Positions 35,932-44,527 of a stretch of 64,000 nucleotides of DNA are shown piece after piece. The position numbers were made by a program, and so were the translations under genes. Within the stretch, counting starts at the first letter, position 1; every line of letters begins with the position of its first letter. Below the pieces are notes generated by a model that searched no databases, was not told the origin of the DNA, and saw only the letters and a program-made list of their open reading frames with translations. Source of the stretch: Enterococcus florum (lineage in GTDB: Bacteria > Bacillota > Bacilli > Lactobacillales > Enterococcaceae); NCBI RefSeq assembly GCF_004309355.1, contig NZ_BJCC01000025.1, forward strand, positions 1 through 64,000. The letters are read 5' to 3'.

Positions 35932-36405
35932 CTAGTCCAAAAATTTAGCAACATCCGCAGGTTTATCCTGCGGCATCACTTGAATAAAGACATTGACATT
36001 TTTGGCAATCAACTGCTTAAACTGTTGATTCTCATCGACACTGGTGGAAATATTTTTATACAAAACACTGCGGTCCTTCCGTGTCCCCATACCTCCAACA
36101 TCTACTTCCGTGATTTCAATCCCATGATCGACCAAATAATTCAAGACATCAGGACCCTTCACTAATAAGATCGTTGGAGCTTCAAGGCCTTGGCTAAAGA
36201 ACTGTACCCCTTCTTCTTTCGTAAAGATGCCAATTGCAATTTCTTCAGGAATCGCCATTTCTAAAACCTCAATCATGTATTCATCGTTTGCAGTACCATC
36301 GTCTACGATCACCACTTGATCGGCACCTTTGTTTTTGATCCACGCTGTCATCACCTGTCCATGGATCAAGCGATCATCAATCCTTGTTAACACTAAGTTT
36401 TGCAC
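35932..36405 (-). CDS. PTS mannose-family EIIB component
   Basis: A 157-residue EIIB with the phosphorylated His in RIDDRLIHGQVMTAW near residue 15. It takes phosphate from the EIIA and gives it to the incoming sugar. The start is a GTG with GAGGGGAG upstream, inside the end of the EIIA gene, which it overlaps by 29 bases. Length and motif are normal for the mannose/sorbose class. Confidence 0.93.
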   Translation of the reverse strand: MQNLVLTRIDDRLIHGQVMTAWIKNKGADQVVIVDDGTANDEYMIEVLEMAIPEEIAIGIFTKEEGVQFFSQGLEAPTILLVKGPDVLNYLVDHGIEITEVDVGGMGTRKDRSVLYKNISTSVDENQQFKQLIAKNVNVFIQVMPQDKPADVAKFLD

Positions 36406-36814
36406 GTTTCTTTCGCTCCCCTCGTTTGACTACTTTGCCTTCTACACCTAACGAACTCTCCAGAGTGGCTTTTTCAATCAGTTCTTCTAGTGTTTTTTCT
36501 TCGGTATTTCCTAACGCCAACGTCAACAGCATCGGCATGTTCATCCCTGAGATCAGACCGATTTGGAAATCTTTTGCCAAATAAGCGGCACTTTGAAAAG
36601 GGGTTCCTCCAGATATATCAGATAAAATGACGTAGCCCTGCGCTGTATCCATTTCAGCTAAAACTCCGGCCAGCTTTTCACGGTAACTTTCTGGTGATTC
36701 ACCGGGAACCAGAGGCACTGCTTTGATGCCAAATGTATCTCCAGCGATCATTTTCAAACTACTTAATAAACCAACACAAAAATCCCCATGACTGATTAAT
36801 ACGATATTGCTCAT
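36377..36814 (-). CDS. PTS mannose-family EIIA component
   Basis: A 145-residue EIIA with the phospho-His motif VLISHGDF at residues 5-12 and an LSDISGGTPFQSA segment. It accepts phosphate from HPr. The C-terminal tail is strongly basic (VVKRGERKKRAK) and overlaps the start of the EIIB gene. It follows the fused IIC-IID gene by 15 bases. Confidence 0.93.
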   Translation of the reverse strand: MSNIVLISHGDFCVGLLSSLKMIAGDTFGIKAVPLVPGESPESYREKLAGVLAEMDTAQGYVILSDISGGTPFQSAAYLAKDFQIGLISGMNMPMLLTLALGNTEEKTLEELIEKATLESSLGVEGKVVKRGERKKRAKLSVNKD

Positions 36815-36829
36815 TTATTCCACCTCAAC

Positions 36830-38479
36830 TTATGCTGCGTAGCCTAAAATACCTAAGTAATACCCTAGAATTCCCACTACGAAAATAGCAATAATGATCC
36901 AAACGGTATTGATTTTTTTCTTCAGCATCCACCACACCAATAGAGTAATCCCTAACGGAATCAAGCCAGGTGCCAATGAGTCCAGGACATCTTGGATTTT
37001 CGTTACTCCTTCACCGACAGTCACAGCCAAAGGCGTATTAACTGCGACTCGACTAGCAGCCATTGACCCGACAACCATTAGACCTACGATACTGAAAGAA
37101 TTGATAATACGATCAATCGTTCCATTCTTCAAGATTTTCAGCAATGAAGTTTTCCCTTGTTTATACCCTGTCATAAACATAAAGTAACCGCATCCAAAAA
37201 TCAATGCTTCAAATACGATGAAAGACAATATTGGACCTAAATAGCTGCCATCTAACGCCATGGAACAGCCGATTCCGAAAATGATCGGAAATAAAATCCC
37301 TTGCATGACCGTGTCGCCAATTCCAGCTACTGGTCCCATTAGTCCTGTACGTACAGCATTAATATCTTTGTCCTGCACATCCTCACCATTCGCCCGCGCT
37401 TCTTCCATAGAACAAGCGATCCCGTTGATGATTGGGCCGATCGTAAATACTTCGGAGTTGTAGAAAACCATATATTTCTTCAGCTCTCTTACTCGCTCCT
37501 CATTCGTATCATAAAGCTCCCGGATTGGCGTGATCATCAAGTTGGCTGCTCCTAAGGCCTGCAAACGCTCGTAATTGTAGCAAGCCTCTGTACTTGTGGT
37601 CCACAACCATGTTTTAACCAAAGTATTTTTGGACAGTTTTTTCTTATAGTCCACGACAGGTTCTGCAGGAGCAGATTGATTATTGACTTCGACTGTTTGC
37701 ACTTCTTTGTTGACAGATAAACGTTTGACTTTTTTCTTCTCCGATTTTTCCTTTTTGTTATCATTCAAATACATGACTAACGCAATAATTGCCGAGAAAA
37801 TCGATACCGCAGTCAATCCTAAGCCAGAATAGACAGTCAGGAAGAAACCGCCGAAAAACCAAGGAATCAAGTGACGTTTGCCCAAATAATTCAGCAGCAT
37901 GGCAATTCCTAATGCAGGCATGATTCCACCCACGACTTCTAAGGCACTGATAACAGTTTCAGGAACTGCATTGATTAATTGTTGTGCCCAGCTGCTGCCA
38001 GAGCTTACCAGCAAGAAGGCGGGAATTCCATAAAGCAGGAAAGCCATACAGAAGGAGGGAACAAAATTCATTAACCGCACCCCGCGGATGTTCCCGCTCT
38101 CTAAAAGCTTGTCTGCTTGGTGAATCCATGCAGCGTTAACGGTCATATACACTTGATTCAGCAACAGCCCCAACATGCTGAACGGAATCGCAAAGGTCAC
38201 CGCCATGGTAGGATCAGAATCAGATAAAATCGTCATCGCTGTCCCGAAAATACCAGCTACGATCGTATTGCTCGGCATCGTTCCTCCTGCCGAAATCCAA
38301 CCAAGATAAATCAATTGGATATTCGCTCCTGCCAGCATTCCTGTCATGGGATCGCCCATAAAGATACCGACTAAAAAACCGGTTGTTAACGGATAGACCA
38401 AACATTTAGTGACCGGACCAAAAAACCACCATTGCCCCATCGTAGCTAATAATGCTACTAATATTGCCGAGACTACCAT
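36830..38479 (-). CDS. PTS mannose-family EIIC-EIID fusion permease
   Basis: A 549-residue fusion of two membrane subunits that are normally separate. Residues about 1-245 match EIIC (FFGPVTKCLVYPLTTGFLVG, MTGMLAGANIQLIYLGW). A charged linker at 245-290 (rich in Lys and Glu) follows. Residues about 290-549 match EIID (WTTSTEACYNYERLQALG, TGLMGPVAGIGDTVMQG). Together they form the transmembrane channel for a hexose or polyol. The single frame is intact and has AGGAGG before the ATG, so the fusion is real rather than a reading error. It lies downstream of the tandem repeat. Confidence 0.92.
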   Translation of the reverse strand: MVVSAILVALLATMGQWWFFGPVTKCLVYPLTTGFLVGIFMGDPMTGMLAGANIQLIYLGWISAGGTMPSNTIVAGIFGTAMTILSDSDPTMAVTFAIPFSMLGLLLNQVYMTVNAAWIHQADKLLESGNIRGVRLMNFVPSFCMAFLLYGIPAFLLVSSGSSWAQQLINAVPETVISALEVVGGIMPALGIAMLLNYLGKRHLIPWFFGGFFLTVYSGLGLTAVSIFSAIIALVMYLNDNKKEKSEKKKVKRLSVNKEVQTVEVNNQSAPAEPVVDYKKKLSKNTLVKTWLWTTSTEACYNYERLQALGAANLMITPIRELYDTNEERVRELKKYMVFYNSEVFTIGPIINGIACSMEEARANGEDVQDKDINAVRTGLMGPVAGIGDTVMQGILFPIIFGIGCSMALDGSYLGPILSFIVFEALIFGCGYFMFMTGYKQGKTSLLKILKNGTIDRIINSFSIVGLMVVGSMAASRVAVNTPLAVTVGEGVTKIQDVLDSLAPGLIPLGITLLVWWMLKKKINTVWIIIAIFVVGILGYYLGILGYAA

Positions 38480-38489
38480 ATTTTTTCCT

Positions 38490-38840
38490 CCTAATTCGTA
38501 TTAAAGTACTCATTTTTCCAAGGAAAAATGAGGTCGATGCTCATCACGTATATCATTCTGCTAAACTCTTCTCTTCTGAATTCTCTGCATTTCTTTTTCT
38601 GCAATCTTTTTTTGACACTGGGAAAAGCAGAACTGACATCCTAATTCGTATTAAAGTATTCATTTTTCCTTGAAAAATGAGGTTGATGCTCATCACGTAT
38701 ATCATTCTGCTAAACTCTTCTCTTCTGAATTCTCTGCATTTCTTTTTCTGCAATCTTTTTTTGACACTGGGAAAAGCAGAACTGACATCCTAATTCGTAT
38801 TAAAGTATTCATTTTTCCTTCGAAAAATGAGGTTGATGCT
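38490..38840 (-). repeat. Tandem 150-bp repeat between two genes of a PTS operon
   Basis: Two nearly identical units (38490-38639 and 38640-38788; 150 and 149 bases) and a partial third (38789-38840) lie head to tail between the zinc dehydrogenase and the PTS permease. Each has an AT-rich hairpin TCATTTTTC/GAAAAATGA (at 38510-38531, 38660-38680 and 38809-38830). The unit next to the permease also supplies its AGGAGG site. The hairpins lack a T run, so they are not ordinary terminators. Confidence 0.92.
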
Positions 38841-38863
38841 TAGGACTTATAATCCTTTTTTTA

Positions 38864-39868
38864 TCAATTTTCGCCTGACAGATACACCATCACTTTGCCT
38901 TTTTTTGAAAAAGTCAACTGTTGCAGTTCTTCCCCGATCGCTTCCAAGCTTAATTCCGCACTGATTATTTTTTCGGTATTTATCTGACCACTTTCCAACA
39001 GTTTGACTGCTCGAGCGGAAGTATGGGGATTTAAATAGGAAGTATAAATGCTTAACTCCTTCGTATAAGCTTCGAACTGATTAAACTGAATGGGCTGCTG
39101 CGGATCCCCTAGACCGAAAAGCAGCACTTTGCTATTTTTCCCAGCTATCGCAATTGCTTGTTCCATAGTACTGGTTAATCCAATACACTCCACCACATAA
39201 TCAAGATTTTCCTGCTGTCCGATCGTTTCGATTTCTTGGTCTGTCACTGCGAGATCTGCCCCTAATTCCAAAGCCAACTGCCGTTTTTCCGCTTCTCGTT
39301 CTACGACGATGATTTTTCCTGCACCGGAAAGTCGAATTAGCTGCAGCATCAATGAACCAATGGCACCCATACCATACATGGCAACTGTTTTTCCGCTTTC
39401 GATCTGAATCAAGTCCAACCCATGAATGGCACATGACAACGGCTCTGTAAAGGCGGCTGTTTTCAAATCCAAGCCATCCGCAATTGGATAAACATTTTGT
39501 TCAGGAGGATAGACATATTCGGAGAACCCCTTAGCTACTCCGTGTCGCACCTTGCAAAAATTCGGCAGCCCTTGTTGACACCAGCTGCATTTTCCGCAGC
39601 CGTAGCTTGGATCGCAAGCAACACGATCTCCTGGACGAAAATACTCACATTCCGGTCCAACCTCCGTAACAATCCCTGAGCACTCATGCCCTAAAATAAT
39701 TGGCGGAACTACCACACTGGCGCCATTCTGACCTTGGAACTTATGGACATCAGTGCCACAAAGCCCACACCAAGCGACGCGAATCTTCACTTCATCTTTT
39801 TCCGGTGAGCGTTCAGGAACTTCTCTTACCTCGTAGGTGTAGTCCCCAACATAATATCCTGCTTTCAT
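38864..39868 (-). CDS. Zinc-dependent medium-chain dehydrogenase, polyol/sugar type
   Basis: A 334-residue enzyme of the zinc MDR family. Catalytic zinc ligands are seen in CGLCGTDVH and GHECSGIV; the structural zinc has four Cys in CGKCSWCQQGLPNFC (about residues 92-106). The nucleotide motif is YGMGAIGSL. It resembles sorbitol, butanediol and galactitol-1-phosphate dehydrogenases and should interconvert a secondary alcohol and ketone on a sugar phosphate. It is too short to be the 400-residue SorE reductase. Second gene of the operon, 11 bases after the aldolase. Confidence 0.87.
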   Translation of the reverse strand: MKAGYYVGDYTYEVREVPERSPEKDEVKIRVAWCGLCGTDVHKFQGQNGASVVVPPIILGHECSGIVTEVGPECEYFRPGDRVACDPSYGCGKCSWCQQGLPNFCKVRHGVAKGFSEYVYPPEQNVYPIADGLDLKTAAFTEPLSCAIHGLDLIQIESGKTVAMYGMGAIGSLMLQLIRLSGAGKIIVVEREAEKRQLALELGADLAVTDQEIETIGQQENLDYVVECIGLTSTMEQAIAIAGKNSKVLLFGLGDPQQPIQFNQFEAYTKELSIYTSYLNPHTSARAVKLLESGQINTEKIISAELSLEAIGEELQQLTFSKKGKVMVYLSGEN

Positions 39869-39879
39869 AGTCTATTCCT

Positions 39880-40728
39880 TCAATCGTCCAAATTTTTGAA
39901 TAAATGAATTTTTCTTTCTACCGTCGTCCGGATCACTTCCAAACAAGGGACTACGTTCTCACGATTCGAAACATTTTCTTTAGAGGCTTCGTAGCATTCT
40001 CTCGCTTTTTTATTCCAGCCTACCAACAATTCCGTTCCAACATTGAATTTACGGATCCCTAAATCAATGACTCGTTTTACATCATCATCTTTGACACCTG
40101 TTCCTCCGTGAATCACCAAGGGAATAGACACAGCCGCTCGGATTTTTTCTAATTGATCAAAGCTGATATCCGTTTTGGATTTGTACTGCCCGTGATTGGT
40201 TCCAATTGCCACAGCTAAAGCATCGATTCCTGTTTCCGCGACAAATCGTACCGCATCTTCAGGATCGGTATAAAAGACTTGATCCTGAGAAACCACGATC
40301 CCATCTTCTGTCCCACCTACAGTTCCCAGCTCTGCTTCAACACTGACACCATACTCTTTGGCGAATTTCACCACTTGTTGGGTTCCTAAAATATTTTCTT
40401 TAAAAGGCAGCGAAGAACCATCAAACATGACCGAACTATAGCCCGCCAGAATCGCTTTTCGAATCTCACCAAAATCTTTGGCATGGTCCAAGTGCAAGAC
40501 CACTTCTACCCCATATTCCTTTGCCATCGATTGGCAAACAGCAACCAAATTTTTATGTCCGACATAATTTGCGGTGCCGCAGCTGGTTTGCACAATTACC
40601 GGCGTGTGTTGCTGTTCAGCCGCTTGAATGATTGCTGGCAGCATTTCTAAATTATGGGTGTTGAAAGCTCCAATCGCCATATTCAATCTGTCTGCTTCTG
40701 TCAGTACTTCTTTCAAAGTTACATACAT
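39880..40728 (-). CDS. Class II ketose-bisphosphate aldolase
   Basis: A 282-residue zinc aldolase of the FbaA/GatY/KbaY family: zinc ligands in VVLHLDHAKDF (His, Asp), EAELGTVGGTEDG, and VIHGGTGVKDDDV; phosphate loop GIRKFNVGTEL. It would cleave a ketose 1,6-bisphosphate (fructose- or tagatose-type) to DHAP and glyceraldehyde-3-phosphate. The ATG at 40728 is taken because GGAGG lies before it, while the frame to 40839 has none. First gene of the minus-strand operon, divergent from an RpiR regulator and a PfkB kinase. Confidence 0.9.
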   Translation of the reverse strand: MYVTLKEVLTEADRLNMAIGAFNTHNLEMLPAIIQAAEQQHTPVIVQTSCGTANYVGHKNLVAVCQSMAKEYGVEVVLHLDHAKDFGEIRKAILAGYSSVMFDGSSLPFKENILGTQQVVKFAKEYGVSVEAELGTVGGTEDGIVVSQDQVFYTDPEDAVRFVAETGIDALAVAIGTNHGQYKSKTDISFDQLEKIRAAVSIPLVIHGGTGVKDDDVKRVIDLGIRKFNVGTELLVGWNKKARECYEASKENVSNRENVVPCLEVIRTTVERKIHLFKNLDD

Positions 40729-40790
40729 CAAAATTTCCTCCTCGGATTGCCAATTTCTTTGACGGGCCCAGCCAAAAAAATAAATATCAT

Positions 40791-40804
40791 AATATACGTA
40801 TATT
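40791..40804. promoter_or_regulatory. Palindromic candidate operator between divergent units
   Basis: Perfect 14-base palindrome AATATACGTATATT, of the GTATAC type favoured by HutC-family GntR regulators. It is about 63 bases before the aldolase start. Confidence 0.5.
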
Positions 40805-40991
40805 TGATGTACTTTTATGATAGCCTGTAAAAAGAGCAATTACTATATAGTGATGAGGAAAACCTTTCCAAAAAAAAAGCCGAAACAAGTTTTTTTTGAA
40901 AATCCATTCATGGTAAACTATGAGAAAATATACTTGAGTTCGACTTCACTATTCTATTTGTTCTGCAAGATACTTTATGAGGAGGGCTCCC

Positions 40992-41738
40992 ATGATTATT
41001 CAATTGAAAAGAGAAAATTACGAAGCGCTATCTGATTCTGAACGCAAAGTGATTGATTTCATCAATAAAAACGAAGCAAAAATTCCCGAATTGTCGATCA
41101 CAAAAATGGCAGAGAAGACCTTTACCTCCTCCGCCACCATTTCACGTACCATTCAAAAATGCGGATTCTCCGGTATTGGCGAATTGCGTTACAAAATCTC
41201 TCAGCAACAGCAATCGCGAGATACTTACGATGCCCCCTATGTTGTGAACAACATCCTGGCAAAATCCTTTCGTGAATGCACTCAAACCATTGATGCCATT
41301 AGTTCCACTGCTATTTTTCAAACCATCGAATACATTAAAAGGGCACAGCGAATTTTTATATATGCTCGTGGATTTACTGGGCTGATTGCCGAAGAGTTCC
41401 AGATGTACCTGCAGCTCTTAGGTTATAATGCGATCATAGTGAAAGATGTGAAGTGGATGGATAAAACGCACGAGATTGTAACCAAAGAAGACATGATCAT
41501 TATTTTGTCTTTAAGAAATTCGACCCCTGAACTGGCAGAATCCGCTAAAAGCGCACAGCGGATTGGTGCAAAGGTCGTTTCCTGCTGTTGTAAATCCCCA
41601 ACTGATTTAGAGAAGTATTCAGATGTGACTATTATCGGCCACACGGAAAAGGTCATGAGTGCCAGCGGCCTGCAGGTCTATTCACGAGTTCCCTTATTGA
41701 TCATCACCCGCACAATTATCGAGTATATCGGCTTATAA
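40992..41738 (+). CDS. RpiR-family regulator of the PTS cluster
   Basis: A 248-residue regulator with an RpiR helix-turn-helix (FTSSATISRTIQKCGFSGIG, about residues 46-65) and a SIS domain (about 105-240). The ATG at 40992 lies eight bases after AGGAGG; the frame start at 40977 precedes that site. A possible promoter TTGAAA-17-TATGAG lies just upstream. It is followed by the PfkB kinase after 17 bases and is divergent from the aldolase operon. It is the second regulator of the cluster beside GntR. Confidence 0.87.
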   Translation: MIIQLKRENYEALSDSERKVIDFINKNEAKIPELSITKMAEKTFTSSATISRTIQKCGFSGIGELRYKISQQQQSRDTYDAPYVVNNILAKSFRECTQTIDAISSTAIFQTIEYIKRAQRIFIYARGFTGLIAEEFQMYLQLLGYNAIIVKDVKWMDKTHEIVTKEDMIIILSLRNSTPELAESAKSAQRIGAKVVSCCCKSPTDLEKYSDVTIIGHTEKVMSASGLQVYSRVPLLIITRTIIEYIGL

Positions 41739-41755
41739 AAATTAGGAGGAAAATC

Positions 41756-42658
41756 ATGAGTATTTTATGTATTGGACAGGCGGTGTACGACCTGACTTTT
41801 CCCACAGACAGCACCATTGTAGAAAATCAAAAATACCGTATTTTTGATCGCCATGAATGCATGGGTGCGCCAGCCGCTAATGCCGCGTACCTGTGCGGTC
41901 TTTGGGGGATTCACACCTCATTGATTGCTCGAATCGGAGATGATCTATTCGGCAAGGAAATTGTCCAAACTCTGCAGTCTGCAGGAGTCGATACAACAGG
42001 AATCCGGTACGAAGAGCAGCAGAAGACCAGCATCAGCTGTATCATGGTCAACAAGAAAAACGGAAATCGGACGATTTTGAATGCGCCTTTGAAGGAAACC
42101 GATTTTCATCCTGTTTGGCCCGAGTCTCCAAAGGTGATCCTGCTCGATGGCCACGAACAAGCTATTTCGTTAGAAGCTTTACGTCGATTTCCGAAAGCTT
42201 GCTCAATCATGGATGCCGGCAGCTTCAAACCTGAGCTGACTGAGTTGTTCCAGCAAGTGGATTTCTTGGTTTGTTCGCAAGATTTTGCTTATCAATACAC
42301 CCAGATCGTAATTGACCTGCAAGAGGTTTCGACCTTGGAAGCCACTTTTGATGCCTTGGAAAAACTTAATTCCAAGCAAATCGTCATTACGTTGGGCGAA
42401 CAAGGCAGTGTCTATAAGCAAGCAGGCAAAATCGTCCACATTCCTGCCTTCCCGACCAAACCGGTCGATACAACGGGAGCAGGAGATATCTTTCATGGGG
42501 CCTTCGCTTATGGGCTGCACCAAGACGATTCGATCGAAAAAATTATAGTGTCGGCTTCTGCTGCGGCCGCGCTTTCAGTCGAGAAGCTGGGTGGGCAAAC
42601 TGCGGTCCCTGAAAAAGAGAAGGTCGACCGATTTTTGCAGGAAAAGCAAGGATTGTAA
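41756..42658 (+). CDS. PfkB-family sugar kinase
   Basis: A 300-residue ribokinase-family enzyme. N-terminal substrate motif MGAPAANAAYLCGLWG, and the C-terminal signature PVDTTGAGDIFHGAFAYG with the catalytic Asp and anion hole (about residues 240-257). It phosphorylates a sugar or sugar phosphate with ATP. With the class II aldolase in the divergent operon it could be a fructose- or tagatose-6-phosphate 1-kinase; that is inference. It ends at a strong bidirectional terminator. Confidence 0.9.
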   Translation: MSILCIGQAVYDLTFPTDSTIVENQKYRIFDRHECMGAPAANAAYLCGLWGIHTSLIARIGDDLFGKEIVQTLQSAGVDTTGIRYEEQQKTSISCIMVNKKNGNRTILNAPLKETDFHPVWPESPKVILLDGHEQAISLEALRRFPKACSIMDAGSFKPELTELFQQVDFLVCSQDFAYQYTQIVIDLQEVSTLEATFDALEKLNSKQIVITLGEQGSVYKQAGKIVHIPAFPTKPVDTTGAGDIFHGAFAYGLHQDDSIEKIIVSASAAAALSVEKLGGQTAVPEKEKVDRFLQEKQGL

Positions 42659-42662
42659 AGTC

Positions 42663-42700
42663 AAAAAGAGCTCGTACATGAAAAAGTACGAGCTCTTTTT
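42663..42700. terminator. Bidirectional terminator
   Basis: Perfect 15-base arms (42663-42677 and 42686-42700) ending in A5 and T5, between the convergent kinase and membrane-protein genes. Confidence 0.93.
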
Positions 42701-44367
42701 TAACTGTTTTTATGTGTCCTTATCCAAACCAAGACGCTTAAACTGCCAATCCAGCTCAATAATGTTACCCAGATTCCTAAGTCTACATAAAAAGGTGCTT
42801 TAAACGATAAAGTAATTTCTTGTATATCCTCCGTCGCTTGAATCGTGGGGGTGCCAATTTCAGACAACGTATAGCTGATCGGTCGACCTTTTGCTTCTAA
42901 GCGTGATCCTTGATATAAAATGATCGGCAGAGCCAGTGGACCATTGACAGGTGCTTTCCACTTTACTGTTAGCTGGTCATTGCGAACCTCTTTTTGAAAG
43001 TTTGGGTTCCTTTCAACGATCTCGTCTCGATAAAGCCGATAATTGTTTGCGGAGGTCGCTTGGTAGATCGGCAAATAGTCAGGTGTGCCTTTTTGAACAA
43101 GCGTTAAGCTCTTTTGCATGTCAGAATTAAAAAAAGAGTCTTTGACCGCCTTTGTATTTGAATCAACATACGTATGGATCTGGCTGTTGCCAGCATAATT
43201 CTCCGTCTGCCAGCGGGCGAGCGTCTCGGTGGTGGTGAACAAAACCTGTCCCATGCCGAGCAGTGCAAATGCTGAAAACAACAGCAGAAAATTTCGTGTA
43301 TCCCATTTAACTGCCTGCAGCGTTTTCCCGCTGAAAAAGAGAAACAGTACGGTAAACGGGGCAAAAAAACGAAAAGGAAATTGAATCAAGCTGACAAAAG
43401 GCAGTTCATCGGAAACCATCGTATTCCACGGCAGCAGATCACTAGATAAAAATAGAAACAGCAGTGCCAATAAGCCTGTAATCCCTGTCAAGACCGACAT
43501 TTCTTTACGCCGCACGATAAAAATCACTGCTGCGATCCCCATCAAAATCAACAAAGGATAAGGATAAAATAGCCAATAATCACTGCCTGTATCCACCGCA
43601 AAAGAAGACATATCTCGATTGATAAAAGGACTCAAAATAGTATTGCCGCGATACAAATAGAATAAGGCGGTCCACAGATTGGCAGTCAACAGTATGAACA
43701 AGCCAATTGCTGCAAACAAATGCTTCAGCATTCGGCCCTTTTCATGGCATTTCACAAAACTGTAGACAAAATAGCCGGCATAGATCACTGCCAAAAGCAA
43801 ACTAGTAAACAAATGAATCTGCGCCATCAAAGCCATGGATAAGGCCAATTTAAGAATTGGAATCTGCTTTTTCTCCACCATATCGATTACTGGAATCAAA
43901 CACAATGGCAATACCGCTGTCCCCCAGCTCGTAAATCCTTGCCGTTCGATCCAATATTGAATCGAAAACGTCGTCATAAAAAACAACGATAGCGGCAAAC
44001 GGATCGGTAAACTGACGTGCGCCTTTTTCAATAGTAGAAACAAAGAAGTTCCCGACAACACATACAACAGGAAATTCGACAATACTTGATAACGAAACCA
44101 TGTTCCAGCCAATAAAACCAGCCCACCATTCAAGTAAGCCCATAATGGTCCGTAAAATGGATTCACGATCCGACCGGACTGCTGAAAACCGAACAGTGAG
44201 ATAAAGTATTGAAAATTTCCAGTCTTAATCTGCATCGCTGTATCATAAAAGCGATTAAAATGAAAGACAGAATCCGATCCCATTACCATTTGGCGTGTGA
44301 TGAGATTGGGCAACACTAAAAGGAGCGCTGCAAATACGATCACCAAATAGGGTATTTTTTTCTTCAT
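42700..44367 (-). CDS. Large polytopic membrane protein, PTPS-related/YfhO-like
   Basis: A 555-residue protein with about eleven to twelve membrane segments in the first 400 residues, an extracytoplasmic domain of about 120 residues, and a last helix near the C-terminus. The start (GSDSVFHFNRFYDTAMQIKTGN) has the acidic pair seen in GT-C glycosyltransferase-like membrane proteins, including the group annotated as 6-pyruvoyl-tetrahydropterin synthase-related. A role in glycosylating cell-surface polymers is likely but not proven. Single gene that interrupts the sugar island and shares a terminator with the PfkB gene. Confidence 0.7.
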   Translation of the reverse strand: MKKKIPYLVIVFAALLLVLPNLITRQMVMGSDSVFHFNRFYDTAMQIKTGNFQYFISLFGFQQSGRIVNPFYGPLWAYLNGGLVLLAGTWFRYQVLSNFLLYVLSGTSLFLLLKKAHVSLPIRLPLSLFFMTTFSIQYWIERQGFTSWGTAVLPLCLIPVIDMVEKKQIPILKLALSMALMAQIHLFTSLLLAVIYAGYFVYSFVKCHEKGRMLKHLFAAIGLFILLTANLWTALFYLYRGNTILSPFINRDMSSFAVDTGSDYWLFYPYPLLILMGIAAVIFIVRRKEMSVLTGITGLLALLFLFLSSDLLPWNTMVSDELPFVSLIQFPFRFFAPFTVLFLFFSGKTLQAVKWDTRNFLLLFSAFALLGMGQVLFTTTETLARWQTENYAGNSQIHTYVDSNTKAVKDSFFNSDMQKSLTLVQKGTPDYLPIYQATSANNYRLYRDEIVERNPNFQKEVRNDQLTVKWKAPVNGPLALPIILYQGSRLEAKGRPISYTLSEIGTPTIQATEDIQEITLSFKAPFYVDLGIWVTLLSWIGSLSVLVWIRTHKNS

Positions 44368-44478
44368 GGAATCACCTCGTCTCTCATTATAAAGTAGACG
44401 AGATGATTTCCAGTGAAAAACGCTTGACAGGCTTTAGTATGAAACAAAAGTTGACGATCCTAAGTAAGATTTTGAATA

Positions 44479-44516
44479 CAAAAAGGAAGCAGATCCGCAC
44501 AGCGGATTTACTTCCT
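44479..44516 (-). terminator. Terminator of the RuBisCO-like protein operon
   Basis: Outer arms AGGAAG/CTTCCT and inner ATCCG/CGGAT (44484-44516, small internal mismatch), followed on the minus strand by T5. It is just beyond the E3 stop. Confidence 0.75.
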
Positions 44517-44527
44517 TCTTTTAAAGC

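Noticed and set aside
38553-38753. 66-residue frame within the tandem repeat
   Set aside because: It exists only because repeat units are joined in frame; no suitable ribosome site.
38490-38840. CRISPR array
   Set aside because: The units are about 150 bases, directly joined without unique spacers, and no cas gene is present.
38864-39868. Naming the zinc dehydrogenase SorE (L-sorbose-1-phosphate reductase)
   Set aside because: It is about 75 residues shorter and has the standard sorbitol dehydrogenase zinc motifs, which SorE lacks.
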